The translations under genes were made by a program, and so were the position numbers. Shown piece by piece: positions 1 through 12,234 of a DNA stretch of 32,660 nucleotides; the stretch's first letter is position 1; every line of letters starts with the position of its first letter. The notes beneath the pieces were generated by a model. That model ran no database searches. It saw only the letters and a list, made by a program, of their open reading frames with translations, and was not told where the DNA came from. Source of the DNA: Polyrhizophydium stewartii (taxonomy: Eukaryota > Chytridiomycota > Chytridiomycetes > Rhizophydiales). The DNA lies in contig JADGIZ010000060.1 of assembly GCA_027604665.1 (NCBI GenBank), positions 1 to 32,660 on the forward strand, given 5' to 3'.

Positions 1-2852
1 CGCCCTGGCGAGTCACACGCGCGCCGCCCCGCACTGGCGTGTCAGCACAGCGCACACCGCATCTGGCGTCGTGCGCAGGCAGGCGCGATGCATCTGGTGA
101 GGCACCTTTTTGGGCTTCTGGTTGAAGCGCTTGATTCCCTCGAGCATCAGCTGCTTGCGGTTCTTGAGGTTCTGGAACGCCGCAGGGTCGTCAACAGCGC
201 TGGCTCTGGAAGGGTTTGCGTCGTCGCTGGCAAGAAGACGAAGCCCCTCCGAATCTGCTTTGTGGACTGTATCGTTGTCGTCGTCCCCAGGCTTTCGTTC
301 GGTCTCATCTGCTCCGGCTTGTGACTGCTTCTTTGCGCGCGATTGGCACCACTGCATGAGTGGCCGCAGGATTCCACTGCAAAGAAGCTCCAAGCCGCGT
401 CGCTTAATCTCTCTTGTGTCGCCCGTAGTCGAATAGAGGTCGCGAACCTGGTCTCGAGACAGCGCCAACAGATTGCTTGTTGTCAGCGCCGGCGCCGAGC
501 CAGGCGTGACACTGACATACGACGATGAGAGCACTGGCGTCGATGGCATGGCCACAGACGGATCGCTCCGCTGAGAGGTGATTTTGGATAGTGCTGCAAT
601 GAGCCGCTCCCAGATGTTCTCCTTGGCGCTTGCCTCGACATCGCAGTCGTAGTTGAGGTAGATCTCGACGAGCATGCGGCCACCATCGAGCGCATTTTCG
701 CCAAAGATACGCTGCAGGCATGCGAGCAAAAGAAAACGTTGATACCACGGGATACTCTTTTTCGAGTCCAGGATTGGGATCACGATCTCGGTGAAGAAAA
801 CCGACACCTCGCGCTAAGCGCGTATCAGCATCCCATAGGCACATGTGGACTGTGTTGAGACATGACCTGCTTAGGCACACCTTCAGCTGGTTGCGAAAGT
901 GCAGGAGCAGCTTGCCAAATATCTCCATCGACACTTCGAAAACGGGCGGGATAACGCTGGTGGCATTGCGGCTGAGTGAAACAATCAGGAACTCCTTGGC
1001 GGCCTCCATAAACGTAATTGCCTGGCCCTCGGGATGTCCGCTTTTCGGGCTGTTGAGGGCGACAGAAGACGCCGCGAACACATATGTGTGCGACGAGAGG
1101 ACGGCGCTAATCAGGTGCAGAGAAAGCAGTTTCGACCGCACGGGCTGGGAGCGTAGATCCATGGTCCTGTAGTCGGTTTGTAATCGTTGTGGTCGGTGAG
1201 CGGCCACATAGCAGCCGAGGTGCGCGATGCGCATCTTAGCCGCAAACTCACCCTTCCGGCGACGGAATGGGCTTCATGCTCAGGACACAGAGCGTCCGCA
1301 AGACCTTGAAGGCGTCCTTGAGCGCCTGCATTGCAGTGGACGAGAGAGCAGCTGCTTCTGATTGCATCAGTTTGCGTTTTGCACCCGGCGTTCCACTGGC
1401 AGTCGGGATTAGCCTGGTGTGCATGTAGAATAGCATCGCGCGCGGACTAACCTGGAGTTCGCAGCGCCTGTCCTGGACTCTGCTGAAGAAGTTGGCACGG
1501 ATTTTGGTTCCTTCGAGCTTTCCAGATCTGCAGAGAGCCATTCTTGTAAATCAGCAGAGAGTTTCGTCAATTGGTCGGTTTAAATGGCTCACCAATATCG
1601 CAAGAGTCAGCGGTCGTCGATATTGGTCCAACGGATGTTGCCGAGGAGGCAAGGCTCGATTCTGGCGCCATGGCGGAGGTGGCGTTCAAAGAACATGCGG
1701 GAGAATCTGACTGGGAGCTGATGACAATATCAGGTGTGCTCGACGGCGCTTGGCTTCCGAGCTCATGGGTCGCGCTGCCCAATGTTGATGCCTTGGATAC
1801 TGCCACCGTCGAGATATTTGCCGCCGATGCGCTGCCGCCCGCCTGCGGCGACTTTGGGATACGGCCAAAGACGTTCTGCACCATTTGAGTGACTGTTCCT
1901 TGGGCAACAATCTGGACGTCGTGCGATTTTGAGAGCAAGAAAATGTTGTACGTTGTGCGGATGGCCTTGAGCAAGATTGCGCCGTGGAGTGCGTATGCCG
2001 GGTCAGTGGTGGTGAGAGCTGCCTGGAGAGCCTTGATGATCTGAAGCTGGACTCGCTCATCGGTACTTTCTCCCGTAAACCCGTTGCAGATGGTCTCTAT
2101 AACAAAAGAAATCATGCCTTGGGTGCCTTCGTTGTCCCCGTCATCGTCCTGCTGGTCCTCTTGTACATGAGTGTGGCGCCGTGGCTCGGCGGCGGCGCCG
2201 GTTTCCATATCTTTGGCGGTGGGATTGTAGCCGGCAGCGACCTTTCCCCAGTAGTTGTACGAAAAGAGCTTCCCGAGGCAGTCGATCGCGATCGTCGTTA
2301 ACTCTGGGCTGCCCGACTCGCATGCGATCTGGAAGGGCTTGAAGATGGTGATTGGCGTCTCGTACGAGCTTGCCTCGAGAGCGGCTGCCGGAAGCACGGT
2401 TGTCGCGTGCCGCAAAGAAGCGCAATCCGCGCAGCAGCATCGGCGAGGTGGCGTGGATATGTCAGCGGCGATCTCGCTGCGGATTGCTGCCGACTGTCCG
2501 ACTGCAGGCCGCCAGGGCCGGCGGCATGCCCTGCGCAAGACGCAGCAGCCGCCGGCACCGCACGGGCGACGCCTTCGGTGACCAAGTGCGCGGCCGCGCA
2601 ATGCGGAGTACGGATCGCACCTGTCGCGGCCCGGATCGCGGCCTTGAGGGGCTCGCGACGGGCAGCCTCCTTGGAGTCGTGCAGCATGCCGAGAGCCATG
2701 CGTATGAAAAAGTCGCTCGAGCCAGCATCGCTCATGGAGACTGCAGCAGCCTGCTGCTTGGCGCTTGCGCCGCCGGCAGAGTTCTTCATGACCGTTGTCA
2801 GGCGCGTGAGCAGGTTGCCGCCCGACGGGTCGGCGCCTGGCGTCTTTCCCAT
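1..2852 (-). CDS. SEC7: BIG-type ARF guanine-nucleotide exchange factor SEC7, N-terminal part (runs off left end)
   Basis: Large exchange factor that loads GTP on ARF GTPases at the trans-Golgi. The visible part has the N-terminal DCB region (IKALQAAL, then AIRTTYNIFLLSK) and the HUS region with the HUS box NYDCD near 640. Inferred exons are 2852-2621, 2501-1593, 1542-1452, 1395-1252, 1166-881, 807-106 and 4-1; the frames join and give 788 codons. The 2620-2502 intron is the least certain, because the cysteine-rich stretch after it is unconserved. The last complete exon ends in FNQKPKK. The acceptor at 5 then supplies the glycine that normally opens the catalytic Sec7 domain, so the window ends exactly where catalysis would begin. 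The start ATG at 2852 opens the frame leading into DCB. The PRE1 stop is 140 bp upstream. A separate 3' SEC7 part lies at the other end of the window. Confidence 0.88.
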
Positions 2853-2992
2853 GGCTGCTGTTTGGCTCGGGCGAGGGCAGGATCTGGCAAAATCTCGTTT
2901 TGGCCTGCTTGCCCGCACGTCGCAGCAGAGCAGCGGCGGCGTCTGACGGACACGGAAACTGCTTTGCGCACCGAAACAGCAGCCCGTCTTCA

Positions 2993-3983
2993 TTAGAGCT
3001 CCGTCGTGTGGATTCCGTTTGCGTCAACGACCTTGACGAAGAAGTTGGGCAGGTTCCCGACGAAGCGCGTGCGCAGCTCCTCTAGGCACTTGCGCATCAG
3101 CGCCTTGGCCTCCTCGACAGTCAGATCGTCGCGCCAGTACCGGTCCATGGTCGACAGGCAAAAGTATGATGCATATCCGTGTGCCGCAAAGTTGAGCTTG
3201 CACATGTTGGAGATGTAGTCGATCCAGTACAGCTCGGGGACGCCTGTCTTGGGGCTGACGCCGGCAATCAAGACGTTGACGTGGTACGGGTTCTTTGGCC
3301 GGTGCGAGCAGGCGGCGCGTCAGCGGTCAAGGCCACTGATGGCAGCTCGGCCGTCAAACGGCATGCTGAGAGGATCGCCCCACCCTGCTGCGCAGCGACT
3401 CTGCCATCTCCCGCCGCGTGAAGCTCGCGACTGCGTTGGGCGAGAGCTCGATGCTGTGGCGGATGCCGTACAGGCGCACGTTGCGCTGGATGTACTCTGC
3501 AAACTGCACCGTGTCGCCCGACTCGCCCGAGTACAGCATCAGGGAGTGCTTGGTGAGCTCCACGGACTTGTCCTCGCCGCGCTTCATGACAACGATGGAG
3601 CGCGCCGAGGTGTCGTCGCTGGCCGTGAGCACAAAGTCTTTCCCGGCAATGGCCAGCAGAACCTGGGCAGACACCCAGCCACCGCCGCCGCCGCAGTCGC
3701 AGAGCCGCCCCGCGCGGTGGGGGAGGGCGTGCAAACCAGGGTGTCAGCAACCGCGGCTGGATCGCGCCGAGGTCGTCGCGGCCAAGCTGCCGCGGGGGGA
3801 GGGTTGCAGCCGACGCGGGCGGGAGCGCCGACGCCGACGGAACCGCACGGGGTGCGTGCGTCGGCTGCGCTGCTGCCGCTTGCAGAGCGTCTGAGTCCGC
3901 TGGCGCCGTGCGCAGGCCGCGCAGCCAGCACGGGTGTGCGCCGCGCCGGCCGCACGACGCCCCTGGTCCGCACAAACCTCCAT
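2993..3983 (-). CDS. PRE1: 20S proteasome subunit beta type-4 (PSMB2/Pre1)
   Basis: Non-catalytic beta subunit of the 20S proteasome core, acting in nucleus and cytosol. Inferred exons are 3983-3978, 3662-3384 and 3292-2993, giving 194 residues against about 200 for the family. Family marks are LLAIAGKDFVLTASD at the N-terminus, GDTVQFAEYIQRNV, ELSPNAVASFTRR, then NPYHVNVLIAG, AAHGYASYF and the C-terminal KVVDANGIH. No N-terminal propeptide or catalytic threonine is expected, and none is seen. The first exon codes only Met-Glu; it is supported because ME joined to VLLAIAG matches the family N-terminus, but a two-codon exon and a 315-nt intron are unusual and need transcript proof. The gene lies 81 bp after the HemW stop, on the same strand. 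Confidence 0.9.
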
Positions 3984-4064
3984 TCTCGATCTTGGCCAAA
4001 GTTGCTGGCGCGGCCGCGACGGGCACCACACTCGGGACCGGGACAGCCGTTCGGCTTCATTGGG

Positions 4065-5900
4065 CTACGCCAGCAGACGCAGAGCCATCAGGTCGCCGAA
4101 GCCGAGCCCTGCTGCAGTGGGTCTCACAGCCGTGATGATCCCCTCCGCGTCCATCTCGACGGTCAGGAGCCCGCAGCGTTCCAGCTCGCGCAGCTCGTCA
4201 CTCTTTGGGGCCAACAGCGAGTCGAGCGAGGCGCCATTGCTGAACATCTTGAACGTGCTCGACTCGACGCCGTCTCGCCGACGGAGTCCCAGCATCACAA
4301 GCTCGTCGAGAGTCTCTTTTTGAGGGACAGCGACTTTTCGTTGAAGCCTGCAGTGAAGAAGAGTGCCGAAGACGCTCGTCAGCAGCGGCACTCAGACAGC
4401 CGACGCACCGGCCACAGAAACTCGCCCGTGGCCGGCGCTCTCGCATTGCGCCATCCATGCGTTTGGCTCTAGTATCTGGTCGCGGGGAGACGCATTGGGT
4501 CAACCATCGCCCCTGCCACCGTACTCGCCCACAGGCTTGTCAGCGGCATGTACCCTGAATGTGCGGAAGCGCTGGCTCGAACGTGTACTCCATAATCGCC
4601 CATGAGATCCGGGGCCGACGCCGATGTAGTCGTTGCCGTTCCAGTACGACTGGTTATGCTGGCCGCGATTTGATCGCATGCCTCCTCTACAGAACGAAGA
4701 TACTTCATACTGTTCGTAGCCGCCCAAGGACGCAACGTGCCGCGTTGCTTCGAACAGATCCGCGATTTCGTCCTCGCCTGGCATGAGTTGCGGGTGCTTC
4801 TGGACTTGCTTGAAGAGAGGCGTGCCACGCTCGACCGTCAGCTGGTAGAGGCTCAGATGAGACGCGCCAAGGGCCGTGACTTGCTGCGCTCGTCCCGTGC
4901 GTTCAAAGTCAGCAAGCGAACCAAGGATTCGCCCCAGAGATCAAGCAGTCACCTGAAGCTCGCGCTCCCATGCAGCAACCGTCTGGCCGGGCCGCCCCCA
5001 GATAAAATCAAGCGAGACGTTGTCGAAAACATCGAGGGCTGTTTCGATAGCCTCGAGGGCTTCTTTTGCAGAGTGATCCCTGCCCAGGAAGCGCAGTGCG
5101 TCTGGATCGAGTGACTGGACACCGAGCGACAGCCGATTGATCCCGGCGGCCTTGAATGCCCTCAGCTTGCTGGCCTCCACCGACGTTGGATTGGCCTCGA
5201 GGGTGACCTCGAGCTGCGACGGAGTCATGCCCAGATCTTGCACGCGCTGGAGCACTCGGGCGACCATCTCAGGCTGGGAACCGGCTCGAGTCAGCATTCG
5301 GCTTGGCCGTCTGCCATCGCATCTCGACCCGCACCCGGGCAAGGCTCGGCGTTCCGCCGCCAAAGTACACCGAGTGGATGCGGCGGCGTAGCGGCTCCCC
5401 AGGTGGGACAATAGCATCCTGAGCTGCCGAGTGGTCGTCCGAGCCGGCAGGCACCAAGTCGTCCACGTGCAGCGAGAGGCTCGCTTCGAGGTCTGTGAGC
5501 AGGGCATCCTCGAGACGGGAATGCTGGATGCCGCTGAGCGTCCGCAGTCAGGGTCGGTGCTGCGGAATCCCTCGGACGGCCGCGGTGCTTACTCGGCCGG
5601 GACAAGGAACTTTGTGAAGCTGCAGTAGGTGCACTTGCTGCGGGTGCGTCAGCCGCCGGGGCTCGCTCTGGCGGTCGGGCGGTCGGGCGGTCGGGCGTCG
5701 CCGGACCTCTTGCAGTATGGGTAGTGCAGATAGACGGACACGCCCGGCCCGCCGTCGGGCATGCGGGCGTCCGAGAGGGCCGTTGCTGCTGCGGCGGGCA
5801 GAGGGCTTGTGGCGATGGGGCGGACGCCGCTGCGCTGCACAAGACAGGCGCGGGCGGCCCAGGCGAGGCGGCCTGCGATCATCAACGAGCGAGGCTTCAT
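4065..5900 (-). CDS. Mitochondrial HemW/RSAD1-type radical SAM protein
   Basis: Radical-SAM protein of the HemW/RSAD1 family. By family knowledge it is a haem-binding relative of oxygen-independent coproporphyrinogen oxidase, thought to hand haem to client proteins. Inferred exons are 5900-5707, 5637-5593, 5533-5335, 5273-4953, 4883-4554, 4512-4409 and 4347-4065; the phases close to 491 residues. The arginine-rich, acid-free N-terminus looks like a mitochondrial presequence. The 4Fe-4S motif CKSKCTYC is split by intron 1, with the serine codon across the junction. Further marks are VYFGGGTPSLAR, NRLSLGVQSLD, NVSLDFIWGRPGQ, YEQYEVSSF and DYIGVGPGSHGRL. Residues from 4512-4409 match the family poorly, so that exon is less sure. 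The start codon is only 24 bp after the SPF1 stop. Intron 1 holds a short tandem repeat. Confidence 0.87.
5671..5697. repeat. 8-bp tandem repeat in HemW intron 1
   Basis: Three perfect copies of GCGGTCGG at 5671-5694 followed by a partial copy. The array lies inside the first intron of the HemW gene, between the donor at 5706 and the acceptor at 5638, so it does not affect the protein. It is probably a replication-slippage minisatellite. Confidence 0.8.
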
Positions 5901-5924
5901 TCTTTTTGGAAACGTCGCTGGTCG

Positions 5925-8900
5925 TCAGACGGCGTCCGCAGGAAACAGGCTCGCCTTGGCCTTGTTGTCGGCAAACAGGAACGAGCACCCCATCTCAATG
6001 GCCCATGCGACGCTGTAGTCCAGGGCCATAGTGACGATGAGCTTGGTGCGGAACTGTTGGCCGCCGAGGACGGCTGTGTCAGCGGAAACTCAAACACATC
6101 GTTGCAAGCCAGCAAGCAGGTTGGTATCCCACCTCGGCCGGGAAGGGCACGAGCTGCATCCAGTCGTTCAGGTCCTCGGAAAACTCAAAGGCAGCCGCAA
6201 AGGCGATCGCGCCAACGGCAATTAAGCTGTTGAACATGGCCTTGTTTCTGAAGATGCTTTCGCGGAAGGGCTGGCCCTGGTAGTTGATGGCAAATGTGGA
6301 GATCTGCATGATGAGCGAGACCAGATACACTGAGCTGTTGAGCAGGTTGGGCGAGAACTCTGCGTCGAGGGGAACGTATTCGTCCCTGCGCAGCGCACTT
6401 GTCAGCCTGACAACGACAAGACGTCCGGCACAAGACGCAGTTGGCGTCAAGCAACAAGCGCACATTTCCTCCGAGTACATGATTGCCTCCTTGCGGATGT
6501 AGATCAGGGCCGCGACGTGCACAGCCGCCTGGCCAAGGACAGAGAGCACGATGTAAAAGTTGAAGATATTTGGCTGCGGACGCTGCTTTGAGAGCTTTTG
6601 GAGAGCCTGGCAACGCATACGGGCGTGTGGCTGTCAGCAGCCATGGGTCAGCAGAGAGGCACGGCCCATCCTCACCTCGGATTTTGCGACACCAAAAAAG
6701 CAGACGGTGATCATAAAGCCGGCGATGGTCGCCTGCCAGTCGCCCTGCTTGATGCCGGCGAGATGCATGACACTGAGTGAGTACGCCATGATGAGCGAGT
6801 TGAGGCCGAGGATCTTGTACATCTGGACCATGGCCACAAGGGTTGCGCGGCCCTGGCGGATGATGTTCACGACTATTGCGAATGAGGGTGAGCGCCGTGA
6901 GTTTTTCGGGCATTTGGAGCGCCGCAGCTGAGCACACACCAGACATGACACTGGAGACCTTGGACGTGAACGGTGCCGCAACGGAGGCGTCACCAAACTT
7001 GATCTTTGGCACGTCGTCTTCCATCTCCGACATCAGCTGCTCCATCATGGCCGTGAACTGCGTTGCGTCCTTGGCCTTGGCAGCAACCTCCTTTTGGGCC
7101 TCCTGGAGCGCAAGCTGGGATGGAATGCCGGCGAGCTCGGGCGGCTCGGGAACGGGCGGCATGTTCCACTTCTTGAGCATCTCGTTCTGCCTCTCGTGCA
7201 TGAGCTTCTTTTGGCGCAAGCGCGCGTGAGTGCCAATCTTGTGGAGATCCTCGGCGGTTGTCTCAAGAAGCGCAATGCCTGTAAAGAGCAGTTAGCGCTA
7301 GGCGCGGGCAGGCGATTTGTACATGGGCGAAAGGGCGCATCATCTCACCGACATGAGCCTGCTTGAGGGCACCCACGTCGTTTGTGCCGTCGCCGCACAT
7401 GAGCGTAAAGTATCCCGCCTCCTTGAGCCGCGTGAGGATGAGCTCCTTTTGGCTGGGTGACACGCGGGCATAGACCCAGATGCGCGGCAAAAGAGCCGCA
7501 AAGTTGGCCACGCGGATGAGCTGGTCTAGACCAGCGCCGGTGCAGCACAGGTCGTACCGCTTGAGACGCTCGTCGAGCTCGGCAGACGCCAGATCGGCCT
7601 TGATCTTGGTCTTCTCGTCGACCGTCTGCCACGCCAGCTCGCCGTCCTCCCAAACATCAGCAATCAGCACATCGCGCCGCACAATCTCGACCTCTCGCGC
7701 GATGTGGGCAGCCGTGAGTGCGCTGTCGCCGGTGATCATGACGACGCGGTGCAGCGACTCGTTGAGCATGCGAATGGCCTCAGCCGAGTCGGACTTGAGC
7801 GGGCAGTAGAAGATGAGGAAGCCGGCAAAAACAAGGTCCTTTTCAGCGTCCTCGCGGGCAAGGTCGCGGATCTGCGAGGCGCTCATGTGCTGCACGCGCT
7901 TGTACGCAAGCGCCAGGACGCGCTTGCCGCGGCGTGCCCAGTACTTGTAGTGCTCGTCGTATCCCGCGGGCACCGATCTGAGCATGCCTTTGATCGTCTC
8001 GGGTGCGCCCTTTGCCGAGATGAGGCACGAGCCGTCGCCCAAATGCGCAACAGACGACATGCGCTTGAGCGCCGACGAGAACGCAAACCGGCGAAGCACG
8101 CGGATGCCCGAGCGCGCGCCGGCGCTTAGAGTACTTGCGTGCCCAGCTTGCGGGACAAGAATCTCGCTGTCGTTAAGCGTCCACTTGATGGACTCGAGCG
8201 TGTTCTTTTCCATCGGGTCTCCAATGATGCCGCCGTCGAGGCGCACCAGGGCATGCGCGGTGGCAAGCACAAGGGTTGTCGCCTCGGGGACCCTTGTTGG
8301 CGGGGTCAGATCGTCGACAGCGGCCGTCAGACCTGTGACGCCCTCAACAATCAGGTTCTCGGCGGTAAGCGTGCCGGTCTTGTCAAAGCACGCGACGTCG
8401 ATGCGGCCGGCAAACGGAATCCGGAACGGCTCGGTGCAGAACACAAACGCCTTGGCAAGAGAAACAAGCGAGTTGTTGACGGCCAGAGAAAGCTCCATGG
8501 GCAGCTCGGGCGGCACCACCGAGGTGATGATCAAGATGCAGTGCAGGAGGAGCTTGGACTGGCTGCGCTCCTCGTCGCGGCTGCCATTGGTCCAGACATA
8601 CCACGAAGCAAGGATGGCAAAGCAGAGAAGGAACAGGATAAAGAAGAGCGATTCGACGTTGTTGGCCGATACGCGCTCGGTCGAGTAGATGATGGTCCGA
8701 ACAAGCTTGCCCTGCTGCGTGCCAAAGCCAGTGCGCAGCACCACGGCAAGACAGCCCTTGTCCGGCGTCTGCATCGGCTGGCCTTGCTCTGGCGGCGAAA
8801 CTTGCAGGACCTTGGTGCCGCCATAGAGCACGTTGCCCTTGTCTGACTTGATGCTAAAGATCTCGTGGCCCTCGCGTTGGGCAAGCGATTCCTTGAGCTG

Positions 8901-10439
8901 CGGTGTTGACTCGCCCGAGAGCATGGCCTCGTTGGCAATGCACGAGCCGCTCACGAGAACCATGTCGGCCGGTACGGGATGCTCATCCTTTTGGCGGGTG
9001 ACGGAGCACAGATCGCCTGGCAGGAGTGAGTCGGTTTGGATCGAGGTCCAGTGGCCGTTGCGGTAGACGTTGATTGGATAAGGCTTGATGGACATGGAGC
9101 GGAACTCGTGCAGGTTTTTGAGCCGCTATGTAACCGTGACAGGCATGCAGCCCGAGCACACGGGTCAGCCTGTGGTGTTCAGCAGCACGAGGACTTGGCA
9201 AAAGACGCTGGTTCGTTCTCGCTCACCTGGAAGACAACCGTCGACTCGAAAACAAAGAGCATCGCAAGCGTGAAAAGCGAGTAGTACCACATGTCATCCA
9301 GGAACCACAGCGCAACGCAGAAGAGCTGAAAGACAAAGAATGGCGCAACAACGTGCTCCTTGAAAAGTTCCTGGAACGTCGGCACGGGCACATCAAATCT
9401 TGACAGAGCATCAGCCATCTGACGAGCGCGAGAAATGGAGCCCAGGAGAAAGCGGGTAGCGACAAGCAAACTCGGCAACGCACTTGTTACTGCCGTACTT
9501 CTCCTTGAGCGCCGAAACGGTGTCGTCGTTGGCGAGGCCCCGGTGCGCCTTGTAAAACTCAACCGAATGGCTGTGCGATGAAAGGTAGTCGAGCTTCTCG
9601 AAGCGCTTGCGGTCTGGGTTGTAAACATACTTTTTCTGCTGGAAGTGAAAGAAGATCTGGGTCTGTGCGTGCGTCAGCTGCCGAGGCGTGTTGGATCGGA
9701 GACGATGTTTACGAGGCCAGCATCGCACCGTGGGCTCTCCGGAATCAGCCTTGACGGTCGTGCGCTTGAGATCGCAGAAGGCGCCGGCGCCGTTGTTGGG
9801 AATCGGCATGATCATGATGGCGGTTGCCTTGGTCGGATCCGTTTCCTGCGGTCGAGGCGGCGGCAGTCAGCAGGCCGGCTGACAAGAGCAAGCAGCGCGC
9901 GCACCGGAAGCTTCGAGAAGAGCCTGGGAGCAGACTCACCTTGCGGCATGTGAGTGCGACGCGGGCGTGCACGCTCCACAGGCACACGAGGAACGACAGC
10001 GCATGGAGGCCGGCGACGATCAGGAACGAGAAGAGCGCAAACTCGGGCGAGCCGAGCAGCTCGTCGTACTTGAAGAAGCGCACGTAGGCCCAGGCCGCGT
10101 AGACGGCGGCAAAGGGGTAGGCGTAGATGCGAGTCGCCAGCGGCGTCGGGGAGACGAGCTGCGCCGTCTTGACGACCTTGGCGTCGACGAGGTCCCTGCA
10201 GGCGCCGTCAGCTCAAGCTGTCGCCGGCAATCACGGCGCCTCAAGCGCAGCGCCTGGCGGCCGACGGCGTCGGCGCGGGGACTGCCGGCACGGACAGGAC
10301 GGCGGTCGGACGGGCGGGCGGGAGATGCATGGCGCCGGCCGGCACGCAGGAGCTGCAGCCGGCTGGACACACGAGTCGCGCGGCCGGGCGGTCTGGGCCG
10401 CGGGCTGCGGGCGACTCACTGGAGGCGCTTCTTGGTCAT
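5925..10439 (-). CDS. SPF1: P5A-type ATPase, ER transmembrane-helix dislocase
   Basis: P5A ATPase of the ER membrane, known to extract mis-inserted tail-anchored and signal-anchor helices. Inferred exons are 10439-10420, 10195-9940, 9845-9729, 9662-9484, 9398-9227, 9125-7349, 7278-6940, 6872-6676, 6606-6464, 6385-6133 and 6053-5925. All phases close to 1193 residues; yeast Spf1 has about 1215. Visible marks are the P5A signature VPPELPMELS (near residue 455), actuator SGES (near 320), phosphorylation site DKTGT (Asp about 496) and hinge GDGTNDVGALKQAHVG (near 845), followed by the C-terminal membrane helices and NYQGQPFRESI. The first exon has only 20 nt (MTKKRL plus two bases) and is followed by a 224-nt intron. 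HemW starts 24 bp after its stop and RAD6 ends 104 bp before its start. Confidence 0.95.
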
Positions 10440-10543
10440 GGCGAGGGAAAGATTCAACACACCAACAGTTCATTCATTCGGCACCAGGCACCCCGCCTCT
10501 CCAGATGGCGCGCACAGCGGCTGCGGGCCAGATGCGCGGGCGG

Positions 10544-11316
10544 TTACGAGTTCCAGCTCTCTTCGACCGTCTCCCTGACACGCTTGTTGTAATCCTTGCG
10601 CGAGTCCGAGAACAGCCGCGCTGCTTCGGCGTTGGCGGGGCTGTTTGGGTTGGGGTCGTGCAGCAGCGACTGGATCGACGTCAGGATCGCCGCCACGTCG
10701 TACGTCGGCGACCTGCGCGGCGAGGCGGGTCAGCAAGCGGGTTGGCCGGCGCACGGGCGGCGTGGCTCGCCGGGTCTCGCCGCGCCTCTCGCCGGCACAA
10801 GACAGACGCACCACCGGTTCTGCAGGATGTCGAGGCACAGGTCGCCGTTTGCGTAGACGTTGGGGTGGAACATGCGGCTGACGAACTTGACGTGCGGCGG
10901 CTTGGTCGGGTAGTTCTCGTCAAAGGTCAGCAAGAGCTTGAACGTCTGGAGCACAGGCCCGCGGCGGTGGAAGCGAGAGCGGAGGCGGCATCGCAAGGGG
11001 TCAGCGTTGTAGTCGCGGGGCCGGGGGTCGGGTCGGCGAGCACCGCCGGTGGAGGACAGAGGCGCAGCCAGGGCATGGCTCGCGCTCTGACGCAGGGGGG
11101 GGCGCTGCGGCCACGGTTGAGAGCGCAGCCAGGGCAAGCCGGGGTGGGCGGTAGGCCACGCACGCCGTCCTCGAAGGGGGTGTCCTCGGGCCCAAAGATG
11201 ACGGCATTCCATATCAGCACGTTATCCGGGCACGGGGCGCCGCTGACGCCTTCAGGCGGGTCGGTCTGCAGTCTCTTGAAGTCCCGCATCAGGCGGCGCT
11301 TGGCGGGGGTCGACAT
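10544..11316 (-). CDS. RAD6: Ubiquitin-conjugating enzyme E2 Rad6/Ubc2
   Basis: E2 enzyme for PCNA and histone H2B monoubiquitination and N-degron turnover. Exons are 11316-11164, 10945-10812 and 10712-10544, giving 151 residues, the usual family length. The N-terminus [17 protein letters not shown] is near-identical to the family. Then come [16 protein letters not shown], the HPN motif ([10 protein letters not shown]) and catalytic Cys88 in [12 protein letters not shown]. The tryptophan codon is split by intron 2, and [17 protein letters not shown] follows. The C-terminus ends after VEESWNS, without the long acidic tail of budding yeast Rad6, as in animals and most fungi. Introns are 218 and 99 nt with CTGAC-like branch sites. 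Confidence 0.97.
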
Positions 11317-11683
11317 GGCTGTGGGTGCGCGGGCGTGCGGTTGTGTGGGTGCGCAGGTGTGCGGGTCTGTGGAACTGGTCGAGCGTCGGTTGCGGACCGA
11401 TGGACGAAGTGCGAAACTTTCGGCGACAGCAGACGGCCAAGCGACGGACGGACGGGCCTGCTCGCTGGGGTCCCACGGGGATAGCACCGCGGCCACATCG
11501 CCAGCCGCCGCGAAGAGCCAGCTGACCGCCCGCATTCAGGCCGACCGATCCACCTGCCGCACACGTCTCCCTTGGTCAGACATGCACTGTATTGGGAGCG
11601 CTGGCGACAGCCTCGCCCGGCTAGAGGGAGTAACGACAGGCCCCTGTGGTGTGCCGTGCGCCACGGAGCCTACGCGGCCGACT
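11317..11683. other. Intergenic: RAD6 upstream region and TIM13 3' flank
   Basis: About 370 bp between two minus-strand genes, the widest gap in the nine-gene run. It must hold the TIM13 3' UTR and the RAD6 promoter. Just upstream of the RAD6 ATG the minus strand is a CA/CG-rich run of repeated CGCAC and CACCCACA units. I see no gene or clear regulatory motif. Confidence 0.5.
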
Positions 11684-12123
11684 CTACGAGTCCTGGCCGC
11701 TCTCGCGCTTCATGCGCCCAATGTACGTCGCCGAAACCGTGCTCAGAGCGTCGTTGTAGCGCTCGGCGCAGCGAACGAGGCACGACTGCGAGTGAGCGGC
11801 AGTCGGTCAGCACCAGAGCCAGCATGCCAGAGCGGCGCTTTGGGGAGCGCTCGCTTCCCGCTGAGCCGCCCGGCAAGGCGAGAGATCCCCTCAGCGCGCA
11901 CGACGGCTGCGCGGCCACTCAGCGGCTGCCGCCCGTGCACAGACGCATCAGGTCACCGTCCGGCTCGCACCTCCTCGGACCAGTCGAGCTTGGTGCCTGG
12001 CTTGATGACGCACTTTTCGAAGCACTTGGGAACCATGTTCGACAGCAAGGTCTGGAAGTTTTGGAGCACGATCTGGTTGCGCACGGCCTGCTTCACGGCA
12101 TTGATGTCCAGCTTCTCCGTCAT
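11684..12123 (-). CDS. TIM13: Mitochondrial intermembrane-space chaperone Tim13
   Basis: Small TIM chaperone that partners Tim8 and carries hydrophobic precursors across the intermembrane space. Exons are 12123-11971 and 11785-11684, coding 84 residues. The twin CX3C motifs CFEKC and CLVRC are spaced as in Tim13. KPGTKLD and the C-terminal helix ERYNDALSTVSATYIGRMK favour Tim13 over Tim8, Tim9 or Tim10. The start at 12123 gives the normal short N-terminus (MTEKLDINAVKQAVRNQ); an in-frame GTG/TTG extension upstream is not needed. The 185-nt intron falls between the two CX3C motifs. No targeting peptide is expected, because import uses Mia40-driven oxidation. It is flanked by the unknown 668-residue gene, 111 bp upstream. 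Confidence 0.93.
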
Positions 12124-12234
12124 GTTGCTCGCTCGAGAGGAAACCAGGCGATCCGAAAATCTCTCGGGGACTTGCACGCACCCAGAGCCGGAATCGGCAT
12201 CTGAACATCACGCATCCGTTTAATTGCACTGATG

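Noticed and set aside
5925..6132. Acceptor right after CTGACACAG for the last SPF1 exon
   Set aside because: It gives a frame with PSSAANSSAPSSSS instead of the conserved FRTKLIVTMALDYS. The later acceptor at 6054 restores family sequence in phase.
10127..12223. Plus-strand open frame of nearly 700 codons
   Set aside because: It runs antisense through SPF1 exon 2 and intron 1, all of RAD6 and TIM13, and intergenic DNA. Composition is Arg/Ala/Gly with no motif; it is a by-product of high GC.
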